This document shows positions 10,824 to 21,067 of a stretch of DNA of 64,000 bases, in pieces. Position 1 is the first letter of the stretch, and every line of letters starts with the position of its first letter. The notes below the pieces were generated by a model. It was not told the DNA's origin. It searched no databases and was given only the letters and a program-made list of their open reading frames with translations. Source of the DNA: Azolla caroliniana (Eukaryota; Polypodiophyta); the NCBI GenBank assembly GCA_043228905.1, contig JBHGNT010000005.1:24242001-24306000 (forward strand). Direction: 5' to 3'. Position numbers and translations under genes: made by a program.

Positions 10824-13800
10824 TCAATCTATAAGCAAGTCAGGCAATGTGGGCTCTTCTGGATGAATGGACTCTTCTAAATTGTCCTCTGTAGCATTGA
10901 TTGTTTGCTCCGCTGAACCATGCATATGTTCAAATTCTATTACATCTTCTAGGTCCACAAGGTCCCTTGCGTCTTCATCTATAGGTTCCATTGGCTCTCT
11001 CGAAGTCATCTGAAACCTCTCTGTTTCATTGATGTGCTTCGCTCCGACTTCTTGATCTTGATCCGGACAATCCCAGATTCCTTGGATCCTCATTTTGATG
11101 TAGTTAACTTGTTCAGGGTCCTTCTCCAACGCGACACAGTTTCTGAACATTTTTAATGCACAAGCTGTAGTAGTACCTGATCGTAAAATAGAAGTGCAGA
11201 AGTCAAAATAATAATGAAAGTCTATAACTTAATCAAATTAACGAGACTAAACTTATATTACATATACCTGTGCCAGAGAACAAATCCAGAACCCAATCAT
11301 TTGGGTTTGAGAAGAGCTCGATTAAGCGGTTGATCAATCTTTGAGGTTTTTGATAAGGGTTCACAAGGCTCTTTTCACCTGATACATGTCGAAGCTTCTT
11401 TGTCACAGCTGGGCACATTATATAATTTACAACGTTTCTTTCATTAACGTGTGCCCGAGCCTTCTTCTTCGTTATTACATCATAATAACCCACACTAAGA
11501 TGCTCAACTGCACTAACCATACGATCGCCCGGGCTACGTGTAATATTTGTTTTAATCCTATTGAACCCAAAACAAATGAGTTAAAATTTGAATGGAACAT
11601 ATATAAACCACATATCTAAGAGAATATTATAAAAAAACAACGTATAACTCACCAATGCATATGCTCTGTTGCATGACATCGTGACTTTAAAGCAGTTGTG
11701 ACTGACAATGATTGACCCATGCTATGAAATATGACTATCCTCCACAATGGTGCTAAGGTCAACTCTGCGAAGTCCTTTACCATCTTCTCAATCTGGGGGT
11801 ACTTGAAAGGCACATCATCGAACATGGAACCCGTGATCCGGAATCCGTACGGTATATTAGCAATAAGTAATGTATAGTGCCTTTTTGGTAATATGTCGAG
11901 CATATTCACCACATCCCCCTGGAATACACTATAATGTAATTGTTTGAAAGGGTCAGCTCTATGCAAAAAACTTTTTACTGTTGCGAAGTCCTCCGGCACT
12001 TCCAACTCCTTTCCCTTTGTCATTCTTTTTTCATATTTAGCACGTTCCAAGTGCGTAATGAACGAACTTGGAATACCGTCATTACTATCACCAACTTTCT
12101 TTGATCGAGGTGGTTTCTGCAAAATTCATTTCCTGTAAGGAATATATCTGATAAATGATAATTGAATCTTTTCAAATTGAAAATACACATACCCATTCTC
12201 TAAATACAATGAAGAACTATTCTAATGCCTTATATGATGATGTTATTGGGCAAGCTTGTTCGACTTCTTCCCAGGTTAGTAGGCACAATTTTTTCATCAT
12301 CAATTCTTGTATCTTCATGTATACTTTATGACTAAAAATAAAATATTAAATGTGAAATCAGTTATCAAAGGAAATGCACAAGAATAAAGAAAAACATTTC
12401 AATTTTACATACTTTTGTAACTCAGTCACCATCTCGTCCAAGCTAAACTCCTTGGCTGCAACTCGAGACAACACAAATATTAACAATCTATCGTCTTTAA
12501 TTCCTTGTAGTGACCTCCAAGGTAGCAACTTCATATCTTCGGCCAACTCCTCAATAAATAAGTCACTTTTACGTGACTTTGTCTTCATCTCCACTTGTGG
12601 ATCTACCTTGGCCTTCTTTGCCCGTTGACCTTTGACCTCCTTGCGCTCCCACATGCCAAATATTCTATCCTGGAGATCCCATACCTCACCTGTTCTAAAG
12701 GCAAGCTGAAACCATGAGTCATATTTCCGTAGCCCTTCAGATTTCGTACTCTCGTCAACTGCAATACCCACTTCTAGTAAACATTGACGTCGTAAGCCAA
12801 GGTTCAACTTGGGTCCAAATCTTTGCAACGCATCCAAATACTCATGGTGAAAGAATCTGATGCGTTCGATACAAGACATCTTTTGTCTATAATCATTATC
12901 ATTGTTGTGGTCCCATGCTAACAACTTGGCCTCTTCATGAGTAAGACCTGCATATACTTTACATTCTGCGTACTTAAAAAACGGAGTGAGCAGATATGCC
13001 TTGACGAGTTGACGTCGGGCTTCAGCTGAATGAGATCCTCCGATAACATAATAAGTATAATCATCTGAAGAGCTATATTTAAAGTCAGCAACTGTCGGAC
13101 ATTGTTCAGGGTCTACCATAACCAAAAAAGGTACGACAGCTGCATGTGGATTTATCTTCATTTTGCTTTTCAAATTTTGTACATGCACTGCATGTGGCTC
13201 TCTAATCTCGAGCGTGCGTCTTCTAGTTTCAGGGTCGATGGGCGGCCTTTGAATTGAAGAAATTGGTAGATGGAAGAGTTGACCTTTTCGCACTAGTTTG
13301 GTTCTAGCTATATTTTCTCTAATCCGGTTTTGCTCAGAAGTCAATACACCGGAAGATATTTGCCCTCCTGGAGGGACAATTTCAAGTTGTTGTTCATCGT
13401 CTTCTTCTTCCTCGAACTCCAAGACGTCGAGGTCCTCGTCATTAGATATTTGTCGTTTTTGATATTTTTTATGTTCCGGTTTTGTTTTCCGAGACTTTTT
13501 AGGCGGAGTCTCTGCTTCTGTGCTCATCATCTCTCCAGTAACATAAGGCCGAAGAGCTACAATAAGATTATTCTTTGTTTGCATATCTTTTCGCAAAGAT
13601 TTTGGGTGGCATACGTCAGGTACTAGGTTTCCTTCATCAACTTGCACTCGCCTTATACCACCTGAGCTCTCAACTTCGAGGAAGATAATGGACAAATCAC
13701 TGTCTTCATATTCTAAATTACGAACTTTACCATAGGGGAAGGTCTTCCCTAATTCAAGCTTTCCTTTTCCTTCCGACGTGGCAAATATGAGGAGCAATAC

Positions 13801-15505
13801 CCCATCTTCTTCAATGTAAGTGAGACTCCATTCTACATGTGAATAATTTTTTAGCTTATGCTCCGTGGACTTATCTTCCACGAGCATAATTTGTTTATTT
13901 TTCGTATTCCCTACGGATGATTTCGAGGTCCCATCACCTCCGGACTCGAATAATGATCGTCGAGACTTTTCTTTTAAAAAACTCTCCGAGTCATGTTTTG
14001 TCGGAGACCGGAACTTCAACTTGAAAGAGGACACCTTCGGACGGGGCTCACTGGGGAAGAAAACAAAATATTTTCGTGAAATAAATGTAAAATATACGTG
14101 AATACACCAAAACACAACTAAATTCTCTTTAATACACTGTAGTACACGTAAAATACACATAAAACGCACCTAAATACACGTAAGTGCACCTAAATACCCT
14201 TAACTACATGTAAAACACACCTAAATACACTAAACCCTAAACAGAATACTCTCCAATACACCTAAGTACACGTAAAATAAACATAAAACACACCTAAATA
14301 CACGTAAGTAGACCTAAACACACCTAAACACTACTAAATACATATAAATACACCTAAGTACATGTAACAGACACGTAAATACGATGAAATACACCTAAAT
14401 ATACATAAAATACATCTAAATATACCTAAAATAAAGCTAAAATAAAGCTAGCACGTCCTTTGAAATCCGATGCAGTGCATCGGATTTCAGAGGATTTCCT
14501 ATCCTCTCCTCCCTAATCCGATGCACTGCATCGGATTTGGGAGGTTTTCTGATCATCTCCTCCCTAATCCGATGCACTGCATCGGATTAGAGAGGACATC
14601 CTCTGAAATCCGATGCATTGCTTCGGATTTGGGAGGTTTTCTGATCATCTCCTCCCTAATCCGATGCACTGCATCGGATTTCAGAGGTTTTCTGATAATC
14701 TCCTCCCTAATCCGATGCAGTGCATCGGATTAGAGAGGACATCCTCTGAAAACCATTGCACTGCGTCGGATTTCAGAGGTTTTCTGATCATCTCCTCCCT
14801 AATCCGCGGATTAGGGAGGAAATCCTCTAAAACGAGAGGTTTTCTCATCATCTCCTCCCTACTCCGATGCATTACATTGGATTTGGGAGGATATGATACG
14901 ACATCCTCTGAAATCCGATGCATTGCTTCAGATTTCAGAGGATATAATACGACATCCTTTGAAATCTGATGCATTTCATCGGATTAGGGAGGATTTTCTC
15001 CCTAATCCGATGCAGTGCATCGGATTTCAGAGGTTTCTTGATCATCTTCTCCCTAATCCGATGCACTACATTGGATTAGGGAGGATATGATACGACATCA
15101 TCTGAAATCCAATGCATTGCATCAGATTGGGGAGGATAACCTCTGAAATCCGATGCATTGCATCGGATTTCAGAGGATGTCGTATCATATCCTCCCTAAT
15201 CCAATGTAGTGCATCGGATTAGGGACGATAACCTCTTATTCTTATGTATGTGTTGTCTTAATTTCCTATCTACCCCCATGCAGTTCATCAAGTTAGCGAG
15301 GAAGTACTTTCTAATTCGATGCACTGCATCGAATTAGAGAGGACATTCTCTCAAGAAACCGAAGAAATTATACATACACCAAACTAATTATAATTAAAGT
15401 CACTCAATTTTATAGATAATAAAAAAGAATCTTTATGGTATCTTTAGGAATCTTTAAATTTGGGTAATAGAAGACTTACTTGCCAACTGTCTTGCTCGAT
15501 TTCAT
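10824..15505 (-). CDS. ParB-like domain fused to an N6-adenine/N4-cytosine DNA methyltransferase (six exons, one internal TAG)
   Basis: Predicted exons, minus strand: 15505-15480, 14050-12413, 12331-12193, 12116-11653, 11557-11268, 11176-10824. All introns are GT-AG and all phases agree, giving 970 codons including the stop. Residues about 265-395 form a ParB/Srx-like domain with VIGGSHSAEARRQL (344-357) and YAGLTHEEAKLLAWDHN. The C-terminal half is an amino-methyltransferase: catalytic motif IV as NIPYG (688-692, a variant of N/D-PPY), then the target-proximal QKP segment, then SAM-binding DLFSGTGTTT (847-856) and VALEKDPEQ. That order, IV before I, is the permuted beta type common in phage and bacterial modification enzymes. 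An in-frame TAG at 12219-12217 (residue 593, exon 3) would truncate it before the catalytic domain. An acidic tract and lysine-rich stretches near residue 190-225 could be nuclear signals. Target base and sequence are unknown. Confidence 0.8.
12217..12219 (-). other. In-frame TAG in exon 3 of the methyltransferase gene
   Basis: With the predicted splicing, codon 593 is TAG, between ..ALE and FFIVFREW. The sequence on both sides stays in one frame and looks coding. The simplest reading is a recent CAG-to-TAG or similar nonsense change, but an unrecognised splice variant or a sequencing error is possible. Confidence 0.6.
14101..14455. repeat. A/C-rich minisatellite in intron 1 of the methyltransferase gene
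   Basis: About 20 degenerate units of the form ACACCTAAATACACGTAA, spaced about 16-18 bp, fill this stretch. It lies next to the 3' splice site (at 14051) of intron 1. Confidence 0.85.
14463..15340. repeat. Array of about 17 palindromes in intron 1
   Basis: The core CCGATGCACTGCATCGG, flanked by AAT and ATT, recurs about every 40-52 bp, with several mutated copies. Spacers alternate between two types, one containing TCAGAGGTTTTCTGATCATC and one containing AGAGGACATCCTCTGA. The second is itself an inverted repeat, and TGATCA occurs four times. A larger inverted repeat pairs about 15050-15125 with 15148-15225. The array lies between the transcription start and main coding exon of the methyltransferase gene. 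Confidence 0.92.
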
Positions 15506-15871
15506 GTTAGACTAGTTGTTGACAATGTGTTGATGAACACAGAAAACGATGACTTTTTCTAAAGAGTGCTCTGAGCTCTTGAAACGTGTAAGAGATAATG
15601 AGTGGTAGATCTCTATTTATATAGTTAACTTAAATTGTTTTTTTGGAAAATAAAATAATTATTTAAAAAAAAGATTTTCTCTTAAAAAAATACAATATTA
15701 CACAATAAATTATTATAAAAAATTTACAAAATTAAATAATAATATGATGTCAATATACCTTATCTTTTATCCCAAGATGTCTTCATATGGTTTATGTTCA
15801 TAGACTAGATCTTCAATTCCTAAACTTCTACTTAAACAAGAGAAAGGTGTTAATTTAAGTTAGGCTTCAAG
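15506..15871. promoter_or_regulatory. Divergent promoter region of the methyltransferase and transposase genes
   Basis: On the minus strand CTATATAAATAG (15613-15624) is a good TATA box about 110 bp ahead of the methyltransferase ATG. On the plus strand TATAAAA at 15714-15720 lies about 150 bp ahead of the transposase ATG. The two genes therefore start back to back and are probably coregulated. Confidence 0.55.
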
Positions 15872-18625
15872 ATGTCTTGTGCTTCGAGTAGATCATCCTT
15901 GTTTTCAGTGGACCCTTATGTTTTATCGAGTAACTCATATTTCTCAGTTGATGAGTACAAGGTCCCAAGTGTTTCAAAGGGTCCAGGTGAAAATGTTAGT
16001 TGTGATGTTGGTAATAACTCAAACTCACTTTTCTCAATTGACCCTTTCAAGAGGCCAGGACAAAGTGGTATACAAGATAACAAAAGTTGTGCAAGCATTG
16101 ACAAGGCTGAAACCACATTTGGCGAAGCTTGCGTAACAAAGCCTCTCACATTCAAAAGAGTTCCTCGACAAGTTAGTGTAAAGAGATATAACTTTTTATG
16201 TTCTGATCGTCAAATTGTTTGTGATTCGAGCAAGACATGTTGTGGGAATCTATGTCTTAATAAATTTGGAAAGTCAAACTTACGAATAATGCGGGAGAAG
16301 TATCTATCACTTAATGGTGAGGAACAAGATACTTTTCTTATTTCACATATGCAGCTTGTAAGAGATCACGCCACTGGGGCTAGTTCAACGCACGTTGAAT
16401 ATTACCTTGCATTGAGGACTAAGTGTTGTAGAGTTGCTTTCAAAATTGCTCATAGCATTGGGAACATGAGGCTTCAGAGAATACAACTAAGATTGGTGAA
16501 GGGATCGTTTATACCTTTTGATATGAATTCCTCTGGTAGTAAGGGTCTTATAGGGCGTCATTCTATTAATTGGATGGAGATATATTTCTCAAAGCAATGT
16601 GATATTATGCCCACTACTGGGAGATTGCACTTGTCTGATAATTTCACTCGTCGTGAGGTGTATCAAGAATATAAAGACGACATGTTGTCACAAGGTGTAC
16701 CTTACATACAGTATCGACATTTCAATCGATTATGGAGGTTACAATTTAACAATGTGGTTATACCACGTAAAGTTCGAATGGGTGTTTGTTCAATATGTGC
16801 AAGTTTAAAGAGTATGGCAAAGGGTGGGAAATCGGATGATGAAATAAAGAATTACAAGAATCTATTGAAAGAACACCGTGAGAGTCAAGCATTGGAATGT
16901 TCTAAAGCTATGCACCACCGACGAAAAGCTCTCCAATCACCTGAAAGGTATATGTGTATGATTATTGATGGCATGGATCAGAAGAAGACTTGTTTGCCAC
17001 ACTTTCAAAGGTTGCCAAAGGATATTGGAGATGAATGCCTTGTACAAATGCATTTAGTAGGTTGCTTGTCATATTGTCAGACAATAAGGCCTCAAGTATT
17101 CTTAACTTATCCTAATATCCACAACAACCCTAATCTTACAGTTACAGTCATGCAAAGAGTGTTGCAGTCTTGGCCAGGTATACTCTCGCCTGTTCTATAT
17201 GTGCAACTTGACAATACAGCTAGAGAAAACAAAAACTCGACTGTTTTCGGTTACTTAAGCATGCTAGTAGAGAAGGGTTTATTTAAGAAGATTAAGGTTA
17301 ACTTCTTACTAGTTGGTCATACCCATGATCATATAGATCAAATGTTTAGTAGGTTCTCAAAGAAATTAGCACGATGTGATGCTTTCACGCTTCCTACGCT
17401 AACAATGTTGATCAGTGAAGCTTATACCCCGAAGCCCGAAGTACATCAGTTGAATGAAGTGTATGATTTTAAACGCTTCTGCATGGACGGTGATGGGGCT
17501 CAAGGTAGGGTTCTTGCACCTCTGAATAATATAAGTTTTAACCATGTCTTCCTCATAAAACGAAGTGATATGAGCCACAACACGACGATGTTGTATGCAA
17601 AACAATACTCATCTAGTTCACAATGGGAGCCACAAGAGGGTTGTAGGTTCTTACTTTATTTTCCAAATACAAAAATCCATGGTGCAGAACAAATGCCGTA
17701 TGATGACCATAAAAAAATGGTTCATAGCAACTCAATTGATGAGAAAAAGATATATTGGATGCGATGCCTTGAAGAGAAACAAAGAAATATTGAGCGCACC
17801 AAGAAGTATGTTGGTGATCAAGATGTTCAATGGTGGGATACCTTCTTTAACCATCAACATACAATTTTAAACAACTACATTGCCGGAGTATGGCCAATCC
17901 AAAATGCTTTCACATGGAACATTGGTATGCCGTCAATAGATTCACATGCTAACCATCAATTAATTGGTAATGTTGAACTCAATAATCTAGTTCGCCCACG
18001 ACAGAGAGATATTTATGTGGGACCAAGAATATCGCGTACTGCAGAGGCAAGATGGCAAGGCAATTTGCATGAACTACAAGTTGGGATGTTAGTTGCAACA
18101 TTAGCTGGGGATGATGAGTTGGGCCATCCATTTTGGATTGCTAAAATTTTGGATATAATGAAGGATGAATCAGGCAATCAAGTTAAGTCCATTGTGGTTC
18201 ATTGGTATCACACCTCTTCACCAAATCCATTCACTGGAAAGTACTCTTTAGAGATGGTTAAGGATGTTGAAGGCACAAGTAGAAAGCGAAGAAGAAAGAA
18301 TCTACCAAGCACGTCTGTTCTTACATTGGATAATGTTGACATACTAGTGTATGACTTCTCCTTGACCAAAACAGGCCATCTAAGACAAACCACAATCAAG
18401 ATATTAAAAGAGAAGATCCCAAATGCGGCTCCAACCACTACACAAAGACAAACAAGAAGCATGTCTCATAACCATGGTGATGTTGGATTGCAATTGGATG
18501 AAGACAATGCATTGGTTGCCAGTGATGATGAGGATGATACCTCACAAAGCTCTTCTAGTTCATCGGATGGGTCTAAAAATGATGGCATAGACTTGGAAAG
18601 CGATAGTTTGACACCTGATCTGTAG
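15872..18625 (+). CDS. DDE-type transposase, Sola-like (DUF7869-type), intact
   Basis: The 917-residue single open frame would cut and rejoin the ends of the element. The N-terminus (1-90) is serine-rich and disordered. A cysteine cluster at 110-128 (CSDRQIVCDSSKTCCGNLC) and a CSIC pair at 306-309 with histidines at 348-349 look zinc-binding. The likely catalytic acids are in IIDGMDQKK (D366), QLDNTARENKN (D447) and GHTHDHID (D486 or D489), a pattern I associate with Sola/DUF7869 proteins. Residues about 740-790 form a small beta-rich segment ending in IVVHWY that may read chromatin, and the C-terminus is acidic and serine-rich. No stop or frameshift is present, so this gene may still be functional. 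The start is the first ATG after a stop, and no upstream exon was found. Confidence 0.78.
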   Translation: MSCASSRSSLFSVDPYVLSSNSYFSVDEYKVPSVSKGPGENVSCDVGNNSNSLFSIDPFKRPGQSGIQDNKSCASIDKAETTFGEACVTKPLTFKRVPRQVSVKRYNFLCSDRQIVCDSSKTCCGNLCLNKFGKSNLRIMREKYLSLNGEEQDTFLISHMQLVRDHATGASSTHVEYYLALRTKCCRVAFKIAHSIGNMRLQRIQLRLVKGSFIPFDMNSSGSKGLIGRHSINWMEIYFSKQCDIMPTTGRLHLSDNFTRREVYQEYKDDMLSQGVPYIQYRHFNRLWRLQFNNVVIPRKVRMGVCSICASLKSMAKGGKSDDEIKNYKNLLKEHRESQALECSKAMHHRRKALQSPERYMCMIIDGMDQKKTCLPHFQRLPKDIGDECLVQMHLVGCLSYCQTIRPQVFLTYPNIHNNPNLTVTVMQRVLQSWPGILSPVLYVQLDNTARENKNSTVFGYLSMLVEKGLFKKIKVNFLLVGHTHDHIDQMFSRFSKKLARCDAFTLPTLTMLISEAYTPKPEVHQLNEVYDFKRFCMDGDGAQGRVLAPLNNISFNHVFLIKRSDMSHNTTMLYAKQYSSSSQWEPQEGCRFLLYFPNTKIHGAEQMPYDDHKKMVHSNSIDEKKIYWMRCLEEKQRNIERTKKYVGDQDVQWWDTFFNHQHTILNNYIAGVWPIQNAFTWNIGMPSIDSHANHQLIGNVELNNLVRPRQRDIYVGPRISRTAEARWQGNLHELQVGMLVATLAGDDELGHPFWIAKILDIMKDESGNQVKSIVVHWYHTSSPNPFTGKYSLEMVKDVEGTSRKRRRKNLPSTSVLTLDNVDILVYDFSLTKTGHLRQTTIKILKEKIPNAAPTTTQRQTRSMSHNHGDVGLQLDEDNALVASDDEDDTSQSSSSSSDGSKNDGIDLESDSLTPDL

Positions 18626-18868
18626 ATATTGAATTGTACATCAAAATGTCAGTTAACGAATATGTATAAATATAGGTGGTAGTCATTTTGTACATTCTTT
18701 TGTAAGTTTGGCATGTCTATTATTTAGGCATTTTTTGAAAGACCTACAATTTTGGACATGCTTAAAATCAATATATTTTTGGGTCATTTTTGAAAATCCT
18801 TTACGCATGCGGCACCCCTTTTTGTCAATCGACCTATTTTGTGTCTTTTTTTGACGGATAGTTCTTAA
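18626..18868. other. 3' untranslated and subterminal region of the DNA transposon
   Basis: AT-rich, with T-runs and no coding region. It presumably holds the transposase polyadenylation signals. No clear match to the left subterminal region was seen beyond the 37-bp inverted repeat. Confidence 0.5.
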
Positions 18869-18905
18869 AATGCGACATATTACCTGTTTCAAATGTCCCG
18901 GTGTT
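18869..18905 (-). repeat. Right terminal inverted repeat of the DNA transposon
   Basis: Reverse complement begins AACACCGGGACATTTGAAAC and matches the left end at 36 of 37 positions. AGTG (18906-18909) follows directly. Confidence 0.93.
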
Positions 18906-20347
18906 AGTGTCACCAAGTTTAGACACTATCTGTTGGGAAGGAAATTTTCCTTTCATGTAGATCATTCGGCGCTCCTCTATTTGGTGTCCAATGCATCACT
19001 CACCGGTAAGCTGGCCCGGTGGACGTTACTACTGCAAGAATTTGAGTTCAAGATATTCCATTGACTCGACATACAACATGCGGTAGCGGACTATTTAAGC
19101 CGGCTAGATTCCGGCAAAACCGGTGACGGTGTCCCATATGACTTTCTGGATGCAGAGCTGTTTAGAGTCACAGCAGAAACGACAACGGACAGTTCGGTCG
19201 TAGAGGAAGACAAGTGGCTCACCAATATGCACCAATTTCTGAGCACCGGTTTACCTCTGGAGGAGATGAACAGAGACGAAAGGAAACGCTTAGCAGTTCA
19301 AAGTCGGGACTTCTATCTATTGCAGGACACACTGTACCACAAAGGCGCAGATGGCATATGGCGGCGTGCAGTGCGCAGTGACGAAAAAGAAGTAATATTG
19401 CGCGAGGCACACTGCGGTGTGGCCGGAGGACATTATGCTGGAGACGCTACGACAAGGAAAATATGGCAGAGTGGACTATGGTGGCCAACAACATTGAAAG
19501 ATGCAGTCCGGTACGCTAAAGAATGCGACCTATGTCAACGAATGGGGCAACCAACCGAACAAGCCAGAATGCCTCACCAGCTCGTGCTACCGTTAGAACC
19601 ATTTCAGAAATGGAGGCTAGATTCTGTTAGTACGTTCAAACCACTGGCAATGAGAACCGGCAACCAATACGTGATCGTCGCTACGGATTACTGCACGAAA
19701 TGGGTGGAAGCGAAAGCACTACGCGACAACACCGCGGCATCCATGACAGAAAATTTATATGAATGCCTCTAGTGCCGATATGGATGTCCGATAGAGCTCA
19801 TAAGTGACCAAGGTGGGCACTTCTTAGGGCAAGTAGTGGAAAGTTTGACGACATTTTATGCGGTGGTGCACAAACGAAGCACTCCCTATTATCCGCAAGC
19901 CAACGGATTAGCAGAGTCAACAAATAAAACACTACAGAATATCCTGCGGAAAATCGTCAATGAGAACCAGACGGATTGGGATACAAAGCTGCACAGTGCA
20001 CTCTGGGCCTACCGAATGACATATAAAACAAGTATCCGCACAACACCGTTCCGCTTAGCATTCAGATTAGAAGCAGTGATGCCGGTAGAGTTCCAGGTCT
20101 CGAGTTTACGAATATAGATTCGGGAACGCCTAAATGAGAAGGAATCGGAAGCTATCCGGTTAAAGGCGTTGTGCAAATTGGAAGAACACCGGCTAGCCAA
20201 CATTATGCACCTAGAACTAGAGCAGCGACGAAGGAAGGCGTTCGTGGATCGTCACCGAAAAGGGAACGAAAAGATGTTTGGCATCGGTAAGCCGGTACTC
20301 GTGTTTCGGTGGACCGGACCATACTGGATTACGCGAGAGTTCAACGG
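18906..20347 (+). pseudogene. Gypsy pol, second part: end of RNase H and integrase
   Basis: The RNase H domain resumes at 18906 with KFRHYLLGRKFSFHVDHSAL. Integrase follows: the zinc-binding HHCC motif with HCGVAGGHY and CDLCQRMG (about 19410-19550), then a core with WRLDSV, LISDQGGHF (about 19790-19820) and YYPQANGLAEST (about 19887-19922), which supply the D, D and E. Stops at 19063, 19770 and 20115 interrupt the frame. The C-terminal part (KMFGIGKPVLVF, TGPYWITREFNG) is cut at 20347 by the Copia insertion. Confidence 0.9.
20343..20347. repeat. 5-bp target duplication AACGG, left copy
   Basis: AACGG precedes the Copia 5' LTR here and follows the 3' LTR at 25829-25833. Confidence 0.93.
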
Positions 20348-20727
20348 TGTTGGAAGACAGGTCCCTCCGGCGAAGGAAGGGAGAAGAACAGTGCCGACGA
20401 ACAAACTCGGCCGAGGCCGAAATGGTATGAACCGAATGGGGAGAACCCGACTTCGGAGAGTCGGATGGTGTAGGCCCGGTATGAACCGGATGAGGAGTAC
20501 CCGACTGCGGAGAGTCGGATGGTGTAGGTCCGGTATGAACCGGATGAGGAGTACCCGACTGCGGAGAGCCGGATGGAGCCCATCGAGGCTACATTTGTAA
20601 ATAGTCGAAAAGTCATATTAGTATAAATATGACTTAGGGCAAACTTTTAGTGCGTGTGCAGTCGTCGTTTTTGTTGTGATTATTCTTCCTTGTTGGTGCA
20701 AGAAGAAATCAGAGCGCGTAACTGTAC

Positions 20728-20760
<33 letters not shown>

Positions 20761-21037
20761 CGAGGTCGTTGCCTCTGTTGTAACCGCCGCCTGTGGCGAA
20801 GATCTGAGAGCACGAGGTCGTTGCCTCAGTGATCTCACTGTTGTATATTTCTACATAGCGACAGTTTGCAGCTTGTGGGCTGCCGTGGTTTTTCCCCTAT
20901 TTTGGGGTTTTCCACGTATACCTCCTGTGTACCATTTCTCCTCTTTTGTGTCACGTTTCATTACCTATTTTTCTGTGTATGTAAAGAATCTCGGTTGTGG
21001 CCGAGCGTCGGACAAAAGGAACGTCGAGTTCCCAACA
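20348..21037 (+). repeat. Copia element 1, 5' LTR
   Basis: Starts TGTTGGAAGACAGG and ends CCCAACA. It includes a TATA box (AGTATAAATATGAC near 20620), a repeated 62-bp-type motif containing ACCCGACTGCGGAGAG (three near-copies, 20440-20575) and a (GA)n tract at about 20729-20761. Confidence 0.95.
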
Positions 21038-21067
21038 AGTGGTATCAGAGCGAAATCGACATAGAAA

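Larger units (their letters stand above)
10100..18905. mobile_element. Sola-like DNA transposon carrying a ParB-methyltransferase gene
   Basis: The 8,806-bp element is bounded by 37-bp terminal inverted repeats that match at 36 of 37 positions (10100-10136 and 18869-18905, outer sequence AACACCGGGACATTTGAAAC). It is flanked by a 4-bp AGTG duplication in the Gypsy RNase H region. It holds two divergent genes, a DDE transposase (15872-18625, plus) and a six-exon DNA methyltransferase (15505 to 10824, minus), sharing a 366-bp promoter region. A 4-bp duplication together with this transposase type fits the Sola superfamily. The family name is from memory, not from a search. Confidence 0.85.

Noticed and set aside
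14051-14169. Extension of the methyltransferase exon upstream to 14169
   Set aside because: The extra residues come from the A/C-rich minisatellite. A strong splice acceptor (TTTTCTTCCCCAG at 14051) and a phase-matched first exon at 15505-15480 explain the start better.
14463-15340. CRISPR-like array
   Set aside because: Repeats are imperfect palindromes with similar, repeated spacers, lie in an intron of a plant transposon, and have no cas genes.
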